A stretch of 58,627 bases of DNA from Candidatus Poseidoniales archaeon. Lineage in GTDB: Archaea > Thermoplasmatota > Poseidoniia > Poseidoniales > Poseidoniaceae. Numbering within the stretch: position 1 is the stretch's first letter; each line of letters starts with the position of its first letter. The DNA lies in assembly GCA_009887135.1 (NCBI GenBank), contig QXYA01000112.1, positions 1-58,627 of the forward strand. The letters are read 5' to 3'. Shown here piece by piece: positions 41,270 to 50,383 of this stretch. The position numbers and the translations under genes were made by a program. Under the pieces are notes generated by a model that saw only the letters and a program-made list of their open reading frames with translations, did not search any database and was not told where the DNA came from.

Positions 41270-42127
41270 TTGAAGTTGGGAGGCCTCGCTCAAGGAGGTC
41301 ATGCTCCTGTTGGTACATTTTTAGTGGCAGGCATTGCAATTCTTGTGGGTGGAATCTATCTTGATTCTCTGTACGGCCTAATGCCTTTAGCAGGAGTTCT
41401 TTGCCTCATGGTTTCAGTCTTCTTTGCCAATTTCTGGAGAGATCCCGACCGACCAATTCCACAAGAGAAAGGCATCTTGGTTTCACCTGCAGATGGACAC
41501 GTAATGTTCGCCCGCAGAGAGCGACCAACAGGCCGCCGCCCATCGAAAGAAGAACGAGAATCTTCATCGATTGAAACAGATGTTCACACAGGTGATTGGT
41601 TCCCACAACCATGCGAGAATCCACTGGAATTCACTACAGAACAACGATTTGAACCTGCAGATACGCCAGGCCCAGATGATGTTTGGAGAGTTGCAATCTT
41701 CATGTCTCCACTTGATGTTCACGTCAACCGTGTTCCTTTCAGTTCTACGATTGTTGCTATGGAGCACAGAACCGGGAAGGGGCGAAGGAGAGGTCCTTTT
41801 GCAGCAGCCTTCCGTAAAGAAAGCGAATACAATGAGCGAGTTCGAACAGTTCTGGAAGGCGAAGATGGGGGGCGAATCGAAGTCATGCAGATTTCAGGGG
41901 CACTCGCTAGAACGATTGTTCCATGGACAGGTATTGGAGATTCGCTTCGACGTGGCGAACGATACGGTATGATCCGATTAGGGAGCCGCGTTGATGTTCG
42001 TGTTCCAGCATCATTGTACACTCCGAATGTAATTTCAGCAGAGGATGGAGATTCTGCTTATCCTAAAGGCCAATTCATCAAAGCAGGATTAGATATTATC
42101 TTCAAACCAATAACGGAAGAAGAGTAA
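41270..42127 (+). CDS. Archaetidylserine/phosphatidylserine decarboxylase
   Basis: This enzyme converts archaetidylserine to archaetidylethanolamine; in archaea the gene is usually called asd. The 285-residue protein has two N-terminal membrane segments, then FFANFWRDPDRPIP and VSPADGHVMFARR (catalytic Asp), FMSPLDVHVNRVPF (catalytic His), and the self-cleavage motif LGSRVDV with Ser239 expected to become the pyruvoyl group. An acidic/basic insertion (GRRPSKEERESSSIETD) lies after SPADG. The start is TTG 41270, just after GAGGTGA. The next gene is RaSEA-like. Confidence 0.9.
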   Translation: MKLGGLAQGGHAPVGTFLVAGIAILVGGIYLDSLYGLMPLAGVLCLMVSVFFANFWRDPDRPIPQEKGILVSPADGHVMFARRERPTGRRPSKEERESSSIETDVHTGDWFPQPCENPLEFTTEQRFEPADTPGPDDVWRVAIFMSPLDVHVNRVPFSSTIVAMEHRTGKGRRRGPFAAAFRKESEYNERVRTVLEGEDGGRIEVMQISGALARTIVPWTGIGDSLRRGERYGMIRLGSRVDVRVPASLYTPNVISAEDGDSAYPKGQFIKAGLDIIFKPITEEE

Positions 42128-42144
42128 TCTCAAGAGGGGATATC

Positions 42145-43311
42145 ATGCTAGACCGTCATTCATCAACACTCCTCGGCGGAGATGAAAAGAGTCTGAAAAT
42201 TCACGACTTGGTCAAAGCTCCTGCAAATACTCCTTGGGCGAAAGAGCGTCAACAATCGTGGGATGCGAGTAAACCAGCTACTGTATATCACACTCCAGAA
42301 ATGACTGCTAATGGAGAGCCATGTACTGCTGTTACAGTTATCCTAAGAACGAAAGGATGCCATTGGTGGTGGTCTTCAGGATGTACATTCTGCGGGTATT
42401 TTAACGATACACGAGATGACGTAACAAGTGATGATCTTCACGCACAATGGAATGAAGCGAAGAAAAAGTACAACGATTTCGAAGGTCATTCGATGGTTAA
42501 AGTCTACACTTCAGGCTCCCTTCTTGAAGATCGTGAAATCCCGGTCGATTTCCAGGAAACTGTTCTAACCGACTGCCATACCCTTGGGAAAGAATTGATT
42601 GTAGAAAGCCGCACTGAACAACTAACAGACGAAAAGTTAGCCTGGGCATCTTCACTGAACCCATCATTTACTGTTGCTATTGGCTTGGAAGCATACGACG
42701 ACGAGGTCCTTCGCTTCCACGTCAACAAAGGATTTTCTGTCGCTTCTTGGGACAGAGCTGTCGAACGTCTGGAAAAATATAATTTGAGAATTAAAACATA
42801 TTTGATGTTCAAACCACCGTTCATGAGTGAAGCTGATGCATTGGACCACTGCATAAAGTGGATTGAATCCGTAGCAGAACAAAGCGATGAAATTTCAATA
42901 AATCCAATGAATATTCAACGAGGGACAGTCATTGATCGCCTTCACCGTCATCAAGAATACAGGCCTCCATGGCTGTGGTCATTGGTTGAACTCATCCAGA
43001 AGAGCCATCATATCGTCCATCCAAAGGGCGGAATGAATGGTGATGAAGACCAGATTTCCCGCCTTATTATTCATCCAACCGCTGGCGGTAAAATCAGAGG
43101 CTCCCACAACTGTGGCGAATGCGATCCTGAAGTCGTAGCGGCAATTGAGAGATATGCTGTTTCGGGCTCATTGGATGAATTCACAGGTCTTGATTGTGAA
43201 TGTAAATCACTCTGGAGCAAGGAATTAGAAAACGACCGAACAATCCCTGTTCCATTAGGAACTTCTCGACCGCGGAGAGGCTCGATTATCGAAATGCTCC
43301 GCTCATCTTAG
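42145..43311 (+). CDS. Radical SAM protein, archaeosine biosynthesis RaSEA-like
   Basis: This 388-residue protein carries Cys72, Cys80 and Cys83 in a TKGCHWWWSSGCTFCGYFND block. That is a CX7CX2C arrangement, unlike the common CX3CX2C radical SAM motif and like RaSEA, which with ArcS forms archaeosine (G+) at tRNA position 15. VYTSGSLLEDREIP, ELIVESRTEQLT, IGLEAYDDEVLRFHVNKGF and SINPMNIQRGT follow as the radical-SAM barrel. Later Cys in GSHNCGECDPE and DCECKS may bind another cluster or zinc. The archaeal neighbourhood of RNA-modifying genes supports this. Confidence 0.87.
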   Translation: MLDRHSSTLLGGDEKSLKIHDLVKAPANTPWAKERQQSWDASKPATVYHTPEMTANGEPCTAVTVILRTKGCHWWWSSGCTFCGYFNDTRDDVTSDDLHAQWNEAKKKYNDFEGHSMVKVYTSGSLLEDREIPVDFQETVLTDCHTLGKELIVESRTEQLTDEKLAWASSLNPSFTVAIGLEAYDDEVLRFHVNKGFSVASWDRAVERLEKYNLRIKTYLMFKPPFMSEADALDHCIKWIESVAEQSDEISINPMNIQRGTVIDRLHRHQEYRPPWLWSLVELIQKSHHIVHPKGGMNGDEDQISRLIIHPTAGGKIRGSHNCGECDPEVVAAIERYAVSGSLDEFTGLDCECKSLWSKELENDRTIPVPLGTSRPRRGSIIEMLRSS

Positions 43312-43413
43312 AACACCAAATATACGGCCTTGTTCGATGGATGGCTTAGTGAATGTTTATCACCACGTTTCAAGTCGCAAACATGTCCATCTCGGATTCA
43401 TTTAGGTGATGCA

Positions 43414-43686
43414 ATGTCGAACAGTACAGAACTCCCCGATGCAGTCATAGGAACTGCGGAACCATCGTCCAGTCGAATTATGTTGGTTTTACTCTCTGTA
43501 GTGGCCATTGGTATGTTCGGCCTCTTTAGTACAATCTTTGGATGGGACAACATTCCAGTCATAGGGGATATCGTTCCATTAATGTCAAATCTTGGCGGTT
43601 CGGGAATCTGGTATTATCTTCTTGGATTCATTATTGGAATTGGAGCGATTGCCTCCACATTAGCGGGAGAGGTAATCTCGAAGTAG
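43414..43686 (+). CDS. Small two-helix membrane protein
   Basis: From ATG 43414 (MSNSTELPDAV) this is 90 residues, with hydrophobic helices near 23-42 (IMLVLLSVVAIGMFGLFSTI) and 65-85 (IWYYLLGFIIGIGAIASTLA). AGGTGAT precedes the start. No family is recognised. It sits 9 bp before the large membrane protein at 43696, and probably works with it. Confidence 0.65.
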   Translation: MSNSTELPDAVIGTAEPSSSRIMLVLLSVVAIGMFGLFSTIFGWDNIPVIGDIVPLMSNLGGSGIWYYLLGFIIGIGAIASTLAGEVISK

Positions 43687-43695
43687 GTGATTTGA

Positions 43696-45660
43696 ATGGA
43701 AGCAGTATTTATCGCATTATTTTTCTTCTTTACCGTCGTTGGGTTTTCAACGTTCTATCTCCAGAAAGGAATTGGCACCATGGCCGATCCTATGCGCCAA
43801 TTTGGATTGTTCCTTCTCAACAAAGCACCAGCAGGTATTGTTGATTTGTTCAATGACGAAAAGGGCAGTGGAGCAAAGACTTGGATGAACCTTGGAATGA
43901 TTTGGCTGACTCTTGCAGCTATTGGAACATTCCTTTCCCTTTGGCATGATTATGATCCAGCCGCACTTGACTCTCTTGCGAGTATCGGATGGGCATATGA
44001 TGACGGCAGTGCCCTCGCCACATTTGTTAACGCAACTCTAATCACAGGTCTTTTCTCTATTCTTCTCGGTGGCGGTCTAGTTGCAGTTGCTCGAAGTGGC
44101 GCAGGTAAAATGGCCAGTGAGTCAAATGCGAGTCTGACTGCGCTTCTCTTCAGCGTACTCACTGCAGCAGCTCTTCTCCTTCCAACAATTCTCGGCCTTC
44201 TGGCTGACCTTAGCGCTGAAAATGAAACACTTCTCCAAGATCTGTTTATGCATTCTCTGCGGGCATTCATCATCATCGCAGTTATGATCAACGTTCTTCT
44301 TACAGTTGCTCAACGCAAGGGTGAGACTATTCAGGCGAGTAATTGGTTCGTCTTTATGGCTCTTGCATCCTTCATCTTCGGTTCACAATTCCGATTCTTT
44401 GGTGAATTAGCCGACTCTACACAAGTTGTTTGGCTTGGTGAAAGAATGACTCAATCTTGGGTTATGATTTCTCTATTCTTTGCAGTTGCATATCATCTTG
44501 TTCCACGTGCGGCAAGCCGTCCAATATGGTCTGATTCAATGACAAAGGCCAGCATGCTCCTTCTCTTCTTTACGCTTCCACCGTTCATGATGTCCTCTGC
44601 AGACGCAGGTACGCTACTCGAGAATCTCGGTGCTATTCTAATGACGCTTGCACTTCTGCCTATTTTCGCAGGTTCAGTCAATATCATCATGACTGCAGCA
44701 GGAAACGCCACTGGCATAATTGCTCGACCTGGGGCTATGGCAGCAACTCTCGCAATGATTGCATTCCCAATCTTTGCCATCGGAGGCTACTTCACTTCCC
44801 TGGATGTTTTCATCGGGCTGGGAACACTCAATGACATGGCTACAACCGTCGATATCGGATTCCTATGGACTGTAGGTGGACTGATGGCAGTTGCTTGTAT
44901 CAGTGAATCATATCCACTTGCTGCAAACCGTCAATTGGCCTCTTCTTCCTCTGCATCTCTAACCACACTCTTCGTCGCCTTTGGTGGCATCACTTCGACC
45001 GTTGCAAAGATCATGGGAGACTTCACCGAAAAGGCACTTCTCGAATCTGGCAGTGAAGACATTGTAATGACCGATGGCGGATTTAGTTTAACGGCAGCAG
45101 TTCTATTCTATGTCGCCTCGATTGGTATCATTCTCCTTTTCATGAATCTCATTCGAACTTCTGTCGGTGGAATGAAGACCGATACGACCGCATCCACAAC
45201 CTCTGACATTGCTCGTTACTCTCTTCAGACAGGTGAATCCTCAATCCGTAAACTCTTGCAACGAGGCGTCGGTGTCGATACTGTTCTCGTAGTTGGTGCG
45301 GATGTTGAAGATGACGGAGGGGTCGAAATAATCGAAGTTTCCTCAACACTTCACAATGATGAAATCTCAGAGTTCCCGGTCGTCAAAACCGAACTTGAGA
45401 TGCTTTCAGACTATTTGGAAAAGAAGAACATGACCATCTTCGAATTCTTTAGATCCATTGATTTGGACGATTCAGGAAACATCGATGGATTTGAATTACA
45501 ACAGGCTCTCATCAATTCTAACATTGCAGACCTTCCTCCATGGGATGTGATTAAGCTCATGGAAATGATCGACCTCGATGGTGATGGTAGAATCAACCTT
45601 CCTGAATTAGATATTGCAATTGCCCGAGTTCGACCAAACCCATTCTCTGAAGAAGAGTGA
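43696..45660 (+). CDS. Multi-spanning membrane protein with C-terminal EF-hand pair
   Basis: This 654-residue protein has about twelve hydrophobic helices in its first 500 residues. One segment (AVAYHLVPRAASRPIWSDSM, residues about 265-285) resembles the YYFVPK..RP.YS stretch of cbb3-type oxidase subunit I, but the histidine ligands for haem and copper expected nearby are not seen, so it would be a non-catalytic relative at best. The soluble tail has two canonical EF-hand loops, DLDDSGNIDGFE near 589 and DLDGDGRINLPE near 625, that should bind calcium. A calcium-controlled membrane function is inferred. It overlaps the next gene by 4 bp (GTGA). Confidence 0.72.
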   Translation: MEAVFIALFFFFTVVGFSTFYLQKGIGTMADPMRQFGLFLLNKAPAGIVDLFNDEKGSGAKTWMNLGMIWLTLAAIGTFLSLWHDYDPAALDSLASIGWAYDDGSALATFVNATLITGLFSILLGGGLVAVARSGAGKMASESNASLTALLFSVLTAAALLLPTILGLLADLSAENETLLQDLFMHSLRAFIIIAVMINVLLTVAQRKGETIQASNWFVFMALASFIFGSQFRFFGELADSTQVVWLGERMTQSWVMISLFFAVAYHLVPRAASRPIWSDSMTKASMLLLFFTLPPFMMSSADAGTLLENLGAILMTLALLPIFAGSVNIIMTAAGNATGIIARPGAMAATLAMIAFPIFAIGGYFTSLDVFIGLGTLNDMATTVDIGFLWTVGGLMAVACISESYPLAANRQLASSSSASLTTLFVAFGGITSTVAKIMGDFTEKALLESGSEDIVMTDGGFSLTAAVLFYVASIGIILLFMNLIRTSVGGMKTDTTASTTSDIARYSLQTGESSIRKLLQRGVGVDTVLVVGADVEDDGGVEIIEVSSTLHNDEISEFPVVKTELEMLSDYLEKKNMTIFEFFRSIDLDDSGNIDGFELQQALINSNIADLPPWDVIKLMEMIDLDGDGRINLPELDIAIARVRPNPFSEEE

Positions 45661-46955
45661 TTCTAGGCGGTCTATCCGTGCGGATTGGATTGGTGGGAAA
45701 ACCCAATGTTGGGAAGTCTACTTTCTTTGCAGCATCTACACTTATTCCCGTTGATATTGCGAATTATCCGTTCTGTACGATAGACCCCAACGTCGGGATA
45801 TCCTTCATCCCGAGTCGACTTCCTTGCCCTTGTGGTGAATTGCGTGCTCGTTTAGAAGAGGATGGGAGAGTTGAATTGTCCTCTGAACGAGGCGGAAGTA
45901 TTTGCACACCACGCACAGGTTCCTGTGAACATCATCAACGATACGTTCCTTGTATGCTTGTTGATGTTGCAGGGCTTGTTCCTGGAGCGAGTGAGGGGAG
46001 AGGAAGAGGCAACGCATTCCTGTCAGACCTAGCAGAATGTCATGCCCTGATTCAGGTCATTGATGTTGCAGGTACAACTGATGCAGAAGGAAACCCGATA
46101 GGAGCAGGTAAATCGAAACAAGAAGCCATTGAGCAAGCCCTTGCCGAAGTTTCTTTCTTAACAAACGAATTAGACGCTTGGATTCTTGGCCTTCTCAAGG
46201 ATGGTTGGGTACGGGGTGCTCGGAAAATACAAGCAGAAGGCGTGAAAGGATTCGTTCAATTCCTTCACGATCGACTCTCAGGTTTAGGAGCAACACAGAG
46301 CATTTGCCAACGCTCGTTTGAAGCCTTCTTTGCACAACATGGAGATATGACATCACCATGGGATTGGTCAGATGACATTCTAAGGATTCTAGCATCCTCT
46401 GTTCGTATTCACCTCTTCCCACTTTTCATTGCAGGAAACAAAGCAGATCTCGCCCCAGAAGGCGTAATCGAACATCTGTCTGAAGTGATACCCCAATTTA
46501 TTCCGTGTTCAGCAGAGACTGAGTTTGCACTACGAAAGGCGAATGAAGCAGGCTTCATCGATTACACATCAGGTGAATCAACCTTCACAATTTTAGATCC
46601 AAATGCTCTCAACGAAGCACAAGCAAAAGGGCTAGGATTGCTTCAACAGAGATTGACAAATATGGGCGATACTGGGCTTAACAAATTACTCGATAAGGTT
46701 CTGTTCGATGAACTCGATCGAATTGTCGTTTATCCTGTCCAAGATGAGTCACATTGGACTGATGGGGATGGAAATGTATTACCAGACGCTTTAGTTGTTG
46801 AATCGAGTATACAAGCAAAAGAGGTTGCGTACAAGGTACACAGTGATCTTGGAGACGGATTCATCAAAGGTGTTGATGGACGAACACGTCGAATTGTTGG
46901 AGCAGAACACGAATTGTCTGATGGAGACGTTCTGCGCATCCATTCAAAATCTTGA
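45657..46955 (+). CDS. Obg/YchF-family GTPase with TGS domain
   Basis: This 432-residue GTPase has G1 GLVGKPNVGKSTFF, G2 region YPFCTIDPNVG, G3 DVAGLVPGASEGRGRGN and G4 NKAD. The G4 Asp indicates GTP preference, in contrast to the Glu found in bacterial ATP-preferring YchF. A Cys-containing insert (LPCPCGELRARLEE and SICTPRTGSCEHH) occurs after the first strand pair and may bind zinc. The C-terminus is a TGS domain (DALVVESSIQAKEVAYKVHSD, RIVGAEHELSDGDVLRIHS). Family members act around ribosomes. The start is GTG 45657 overlapping the previous stop; VRIGLVG at 45678 is an alternative. Confidence 0.92.
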   Translation: MILGGLSVRIGLVGKPNVGKSTFFAASTLIPVDIANYPFCTIDPNVGISFIPSRLPCPCGELRARLEEDGRVELSSERGGSICTPRTGSCEHHQRYVPCMLVDVAGLVPGASEGRGRGNAFLSDLAECHALIQVIDVAGTTDAEGNPIGAGKSKQEAIEQALAEVSFLTNELDAWILGLLKDGWVRGARKIQAEGVKGFVQFLHDRLSGLGATQSICQRSFEAFFAQHGDMTSPWDWSDDILRILASSVRIHLFPLFIAGNKADLAPEGVIEHLSEVIPQFIPCSAETEFALRKANEAGFIDYTSGESTFTILDPNALNEAQAKGLGLLQQRLTNMGDTGLNKLLDKVLFDELDRIVVYPVQDESHWTDGDGNVLPDALVVESSIQAKEVAYKVHSDLGDGFIKGVDGRTRRIVGAEHELSDGDVLRIHSKS

Positions 46956-46956
46956 A

Positions 46957-47343
46957 TCAGTGGCCTTCGGGTCGCTCAAAATCAGGAGTCAACCTTGCAA
47001 GTGTGCTCGTGTACCTTGCCCCACTTGTAATGAAGAGTACGAGAGATGCAAGCGTGAGTAGTGTAAGCATGATCAGCATGTACATGCCCCACGGGCTTAT
47101 ACTGCGAACAGTTGTGATGTAAAGTCCCCAGAGAACTGTGAGGTATAGGAAAGGTCGATATCGGCGAGAGACTGTACTCAATCGTGCTGATTTGAGCGTA
47201 TCATCGTAGAGATTTACAGCGTCTTCCTTACTGACCATACCGTGTTCAACTCCACATCGAGTGCAGACTTGCGTATTTGGTCCATTTCCATGGATGAAGA
47301 ACTCACGAGGATAGGTTGCAGAACATAGGCGACAGGTTGGCAT
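46957..47343 (-). CDS. Zinc-ribbon membrane protein, 128 residues
   Basis: The N-terminus has two CxxC knuckles (Cys4/Cys7 and Cys27/Cys30), a zinc ribbon. Two hydrophobic helices follow near residues 64-80 and 85-107 (PFLYLTVLWGLYITTV, MYMLIMLTLLTLASLVLFI). The ribbon is probably cytoplasmic. No more specific family is recognised. A GGGAGAGAG purine stretch lies just upstream of the ATG. It ends one base from the convergent YchF gene and lies 37 bp after pabBA on the same strand. Confidence 0.7.
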   Translation of the reverse strand: MPTCRLCSATYPREFFIHGNGPNTQVCTRCGVEHGMVSKEDAVNLYDDTLKSARLSTVSRRYRPFLYLTVLWGLYITTVRSISPWGMYMLIMLTLLTLASLVLFITSGARYTSTLARLTPDFERPEGH

Positions 47344-47380
47344 CTCTCTCCCTCAGTCCATCCCACCGACTGCCGTCATT

Positions 47381-49543
47381 TCAACCATGCGCTTGATAAT
47401 TTAGAAAAGCCTCAAGGATAAGCGTTCCAGATTGACTTCCAACAGACTCTGGGTGAAATTGAACACCAAAAACAGGATATGTTTTACTTCGTATAGCTAG
47501 AACAAGTGATTTTGTGGCATCAGTTGCGTCAATAAGCACTGCTGAATCCTCTTGATTATCTGAAGATAGAAGGGTCAAGGAATTGTATCTCGTCATATTG
47601 ATGTCAGATAGATTCGAAAAAAGACCATGGCCGTTATGCAGACATTCGACAGGAGTTCCGTGAACTGGACCAGATGGACTGTGAATCAGCGGCCAGCCAG
47701 CAGCGATGCCAAGTGCTTGATGGCCGAGGCAAATTCCAAGCGTTGGGGGTAATTTACCTGCCAGAGCCAGTGTTGCGAATTCCATTGTCAACGGACTGTC
47801 CTTTGGCCAACCAGGACCAGGACCAAGAATAATGTGCGAAGGATTCAATTGTTCCATGATCTCTTTTGCTGAACGAGTTGTATCGCTCCTGCCATTCATG
47901 ATGTTTACATCATGTCCAAGACCACAAACCATGTGAGCAATATTGTATGTGAACGAGTCAAGGTTATCGATAAGGAGTACAGAATTTTGTTTGAATTCAT
48001 CAGTAAAGATGGCGTTTGAACTCGGGGTTGATTTCAAATCACCTTCAATTTGAAGAGAATGGACTGAGAGGTCTCCACGCGGAATGGAGAGACGATCATC
48101 ATCCATCCAGCCACAAGATCTCAATAAGGCGTTTGCCTTCCACTTAGCTTCAGCAACTTCGGACTTTGGATTTGATTCAATTGTAATCCCTCCTCCAGCA
48201 GTTACTCTTGCCTTCCATCCAGCAACATCTTTCTTCAATTCCGCAGTTCGAATCATAATATTCCAAGAAGACATGTTCGTTGTTGTTTCAAACCATCCTA
48301 ATGATCCTGTCCAGAACGATCTCGGCTGTTTTTCTAATTCATCGATTGCAGCACAGACCACTGTTCTAGGGCAGCCTGTAATCGAGCCGCCTGGGAAAAC
48401 AGCTTGAAACGCATCAAACGCATCAAGCCCATCTTTCATTCGTCCTTGAACGCGAGTGACAAGATGTTGTACCTCCGCATATGTTTCGACATCAAATCTT
48501 TCAATCCATATTTGGTTCGGTTTTGCAATACCTCCAACATCATTACGCATGAGGTCGACAAGCATTCTGTGTTCTGCTCGTTCTTTGCGATCCGAAATCA
48601 TATCTTCTCTCAATAGGAGTTCCTCTGCAAGCGATGCCCCTCTTGGGCGGGTTCCTTTGATTGGAGCAGTTGTTATGACGTCTCCTTTGGTGGAGAGTAG
48701 AGATTCAGGAGATGCGCATATGAGTGCTAAATCTTCATCCTTAACATGAACAAAACCAGAGAATGGCGCTGGGTTTGAAGAAACGGAATGGCATAGAATG
48801 TCCCATGGTTCAGATGCAACAGAACCCTCCCAAGTTCTACCATAGTTGAGTTGATACAATTGCCCGTCTTTGATGGCTGAATGTATGGTTTCCACAATTT
48901 GTTCATGTTCTTCATCGGTGCAATTTGAAACTGGAACATTTGAAGACTTCACAGATGGAAGGGTTTCAATCACCTCATGATTTGAAAGAGATTCAATCGC
49001 CAACTCCTTCCAGCGCTCATCTGTTGAGAAAGCCTTCATCACGTCAGTCTCTTTGCAATGGACAATACATTTGTCAATTCTCCACAAAATGCAAAGAAGA
49101 TCATTCTCTTTGGGCGGGTGTTGTAATCCAATTGGTTGGGTCCATTGGACTAAATCATACGAGAAGGCACCAGTCCAAAATGGACCTGAGATTGGAACTG
49201 TAGCCAGATTCTGTTCAAATGCAATGTGCTCTTTAGGACATAGATAGCGAAGAATTTCTGATATTGTAGTTGAAGTAAATGCTTCTCCGACTTCCCACGA
49301 AAGTCCATTCCAGTGTTGCAATTCAGCGGTTAACGTTGATGATTCAGTCAATCTGATTTCACCATTCAATGGAGAATGAGAAGGCATTGGAGGAGTAACT
49401 TCGTTTGAAGGTTGCCGAATGATAATTCGAGTTGTACTTGGTCCACAAAGAAGAGAAAATGTAGCAAGGTGGCTTTTTGGACCCGAAGAAAGCAACATCA
49501 TTTCATCCGGAGAGCCAAATTCAGAAGCATCTTCTCCGAGCAA
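47381..49543 (-). CDS. Aminodeoxychorismate synthase, fused PabB-PabA
   Basis: This 720-residue protein makes 4-amino-4-deoxychorismate from chorismate and glutamine. Residues 1-480 are the chorismate-binding domain (LNYGRTWEGS, TTAPIKGTRPRG, AVFPGGSITGCPR, VTAGGGITIESNP). The Lys in PIKGT marks PabB: anthranilate synthase has Ala there. Residues about 520-720 are a class I glutamine amidotransferase (LLIDNLDSFTYNI, ILGPGPGWP, LGICLGHQALG with the Cys nucleophile, GVQFHPES). The order is PabB then PabA. The frame starts at a TTG; Met15 (MMLLSS) is an alternative. It lies 45 bp after pabC. Confidence 0.9.
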   Translation of the reverse strand: MLGEDASEFGSPDEMMLLSSGPKSHLATFSLLCGPSTTRIIIRQPSNEVTPPMPSHSPLNGEIRLTESSTLTAELQHWNGLSWEVGEAFTSTTISEILRYLCPKEHIAFEQNLATVPISGPFWTGAFSYDLVQWTQPIGLQHPPKENDLLCILWRIDKCIVHCKETDVMKAFSTDERWKELAIESLSNHEVIETLPSVKSSNVPVSNCTDEEHEQIVETIHSAIKDGQLYQLNYGRTWEGSVASEPWDILCHSVSSNPAPFSGFVHVKDEDLALICASPESLLSTKGDVITTAPIKGTRPRGASLAEELLLREDMISDRKERAEHRMLVDLMRNDVGGIAKPNQIWIERFDVETYAEVQHLVTRVQGRMKDGLDAFDAFQAVFPGGSITGCPRTVVCAAIDELEKQPRSFWTGSLGWFETTTNMSSWNIMIRTAELKKDVAGWKARVTAGGGITIESNPKSEVAEAKWKANALLRSCGWMDDDRLSIPRGDLSVHSLQIEGDLKSTPSSNAIFTDEFKQNSVLLIDNLDSFTYNIAHMVCGLGHDVNIMNGRSDTTRSAKEIMEQLNPSHIILGPGPGWPKDSPLTMEFATLALAGKLPPTLGICLGHQALGIAAGWPLIHSPSGPVHGTPVECLHNGHGLFSNLSDINMTRYNSLTLLSSDNQEDSAVLIDATDATKSLVLAIRSKTYPVFGVQFHPESVGSQSGTLILEAFLNYQAHG

Positions 49544-49588
49544 TCCTTGAGACTGAAATGAATTCCGTAAGGAAAGAAGAGGCTCGAT

Positions 49589-50359
49589 TTACTTCACCCC
49601 TGTCCATGAGGAAGCATCATCTTCAAGACGAGATAGTGCAATTCTACACAAATCGGTCAACCGTGTAGTCCCATCTCCAATTTCTTCGCTATTAATCGAT
49701 TCAATTGTTGAGGCGCCAAGGCCGCTTCCTAACACAACACATTCGATACAACGCGCAACCATGCGCTCGTTGAGTTTCCCCTTTTGAACAGGAAACCCAG
49801 AGGATTTCAATTCTGGTAAAATCGAATGCAGTGTAATTCCGTCAACTGCTTGGGCAGATGAACTGTACCAAACAGTTCCATCTTCATCGAGTAAAATTGG
49901 TGAACCACGATCACCATCAATAACGGCAAATTCATGAACAAATAATGCTACATCAACTCCAGAGGCTTCAGCTTGTTGTTTCGCTTCATGATACGTATCC
50001 CATGCTGCGTGTTTCGTTCCAGAGATTCGCTTTGGCCATATTTTCGCTGAAACCGTAATCGCATCACATGTCTCGTTTCGTGTTGAATATTTACGGTTGG
50101 ATATATTCCATGTACCCTCAGAAGTATATTCGATCCGTACAAGTCCATCTTGGAATTCAGATTTCATTGCCACTATCTGGCTAAGGACATCCCTTTTCCA
50201 TTCATCTGGTAAGTCAATCTTAAGTTTTTCAGCATGGTCTTGGAAACGAACTGAATGTTGTTTAAAGAGAAACAATCCTCGCTCTTTTGAATATCTCAGA
50301 GTTGTAAAAACAGCGGAACGTGGAGGTCGCTGCATACTGCTCACATCATGACCAGTCAT
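49589..50359 (-). CDS. Aminodeoxychorismate lyase PabC-like (class IV aminotransferase fold)
   Basis: This 256-residue PLP protein probably converts aminodeoxychorismate to p-aminobenzoate and pyruvate. RVRF-like RLKQHSVRFQDHAEKL substitutes are seen as FLFKQHSVRFQDHAEKLKI. The Schiff-base Lys is in SGTKHAAWDTYHEAKQQA, and AVDGITLHSILPELKSSG matches the PLP phosphate-binding stretch of class IV enzymes. The conserved Glu before the cofactor site is replaced in VIDGDRGSPILLDEDGTVW. The role as PabC rests mainly on its position directly upstream of pabBA. Branched-chain or D-amino-acid aminotransferase activity is an alternative. Met9 (50335) could also be the start. Confidence 0.78.
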   Translation of the reverse strand: MTGHDVSSMQRPPRSAVFTTLRYSKERGLFLFKQHSVRFQDHAEKLKIDLPDEWKRDVLSQIVAMKSEFQDGLVRIEYTSEGTWNISNRKYSTRNETCDAITVSAKIWPKRISGTKHAAWDTYHEAKQQAEASGVDVALFVHEFAVIDGDRGSPILLDEDGTVWYSSSAQAVDGITLHSILPELKSSGFPVQKGKLNERMVARCIECVVLGSGLGASTIESINSEEIGDGTTRLTDLCRIALSRLEDDASSWTGVK

Positions 50360-50383
50360 TCCTATGACTTGAGCATCACGGTA

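Noticed and set aside
40806..41339. Antisense frame of 177 codons, rich in Phe and Cys
   Set aside because: It is the mirror of the Glu-rich coiled-coil protein; no start signal and no family resemblance.
41620..41634. A second ORB-like core (TCCACTGGA) inside the decarboxylase gene
   Set aside because: It lacks the AAAC and G-string parts, sits inside conserved coding sequence and has no AT-rich neighbour.
47381..49543. Anthranilate synthase TrpE-TrpG
   Set aside because: The diagnostic residue is Lys (PIKGT), typical of PabB, not the Ala of TrpE, and pabC-like gene is adjacent.
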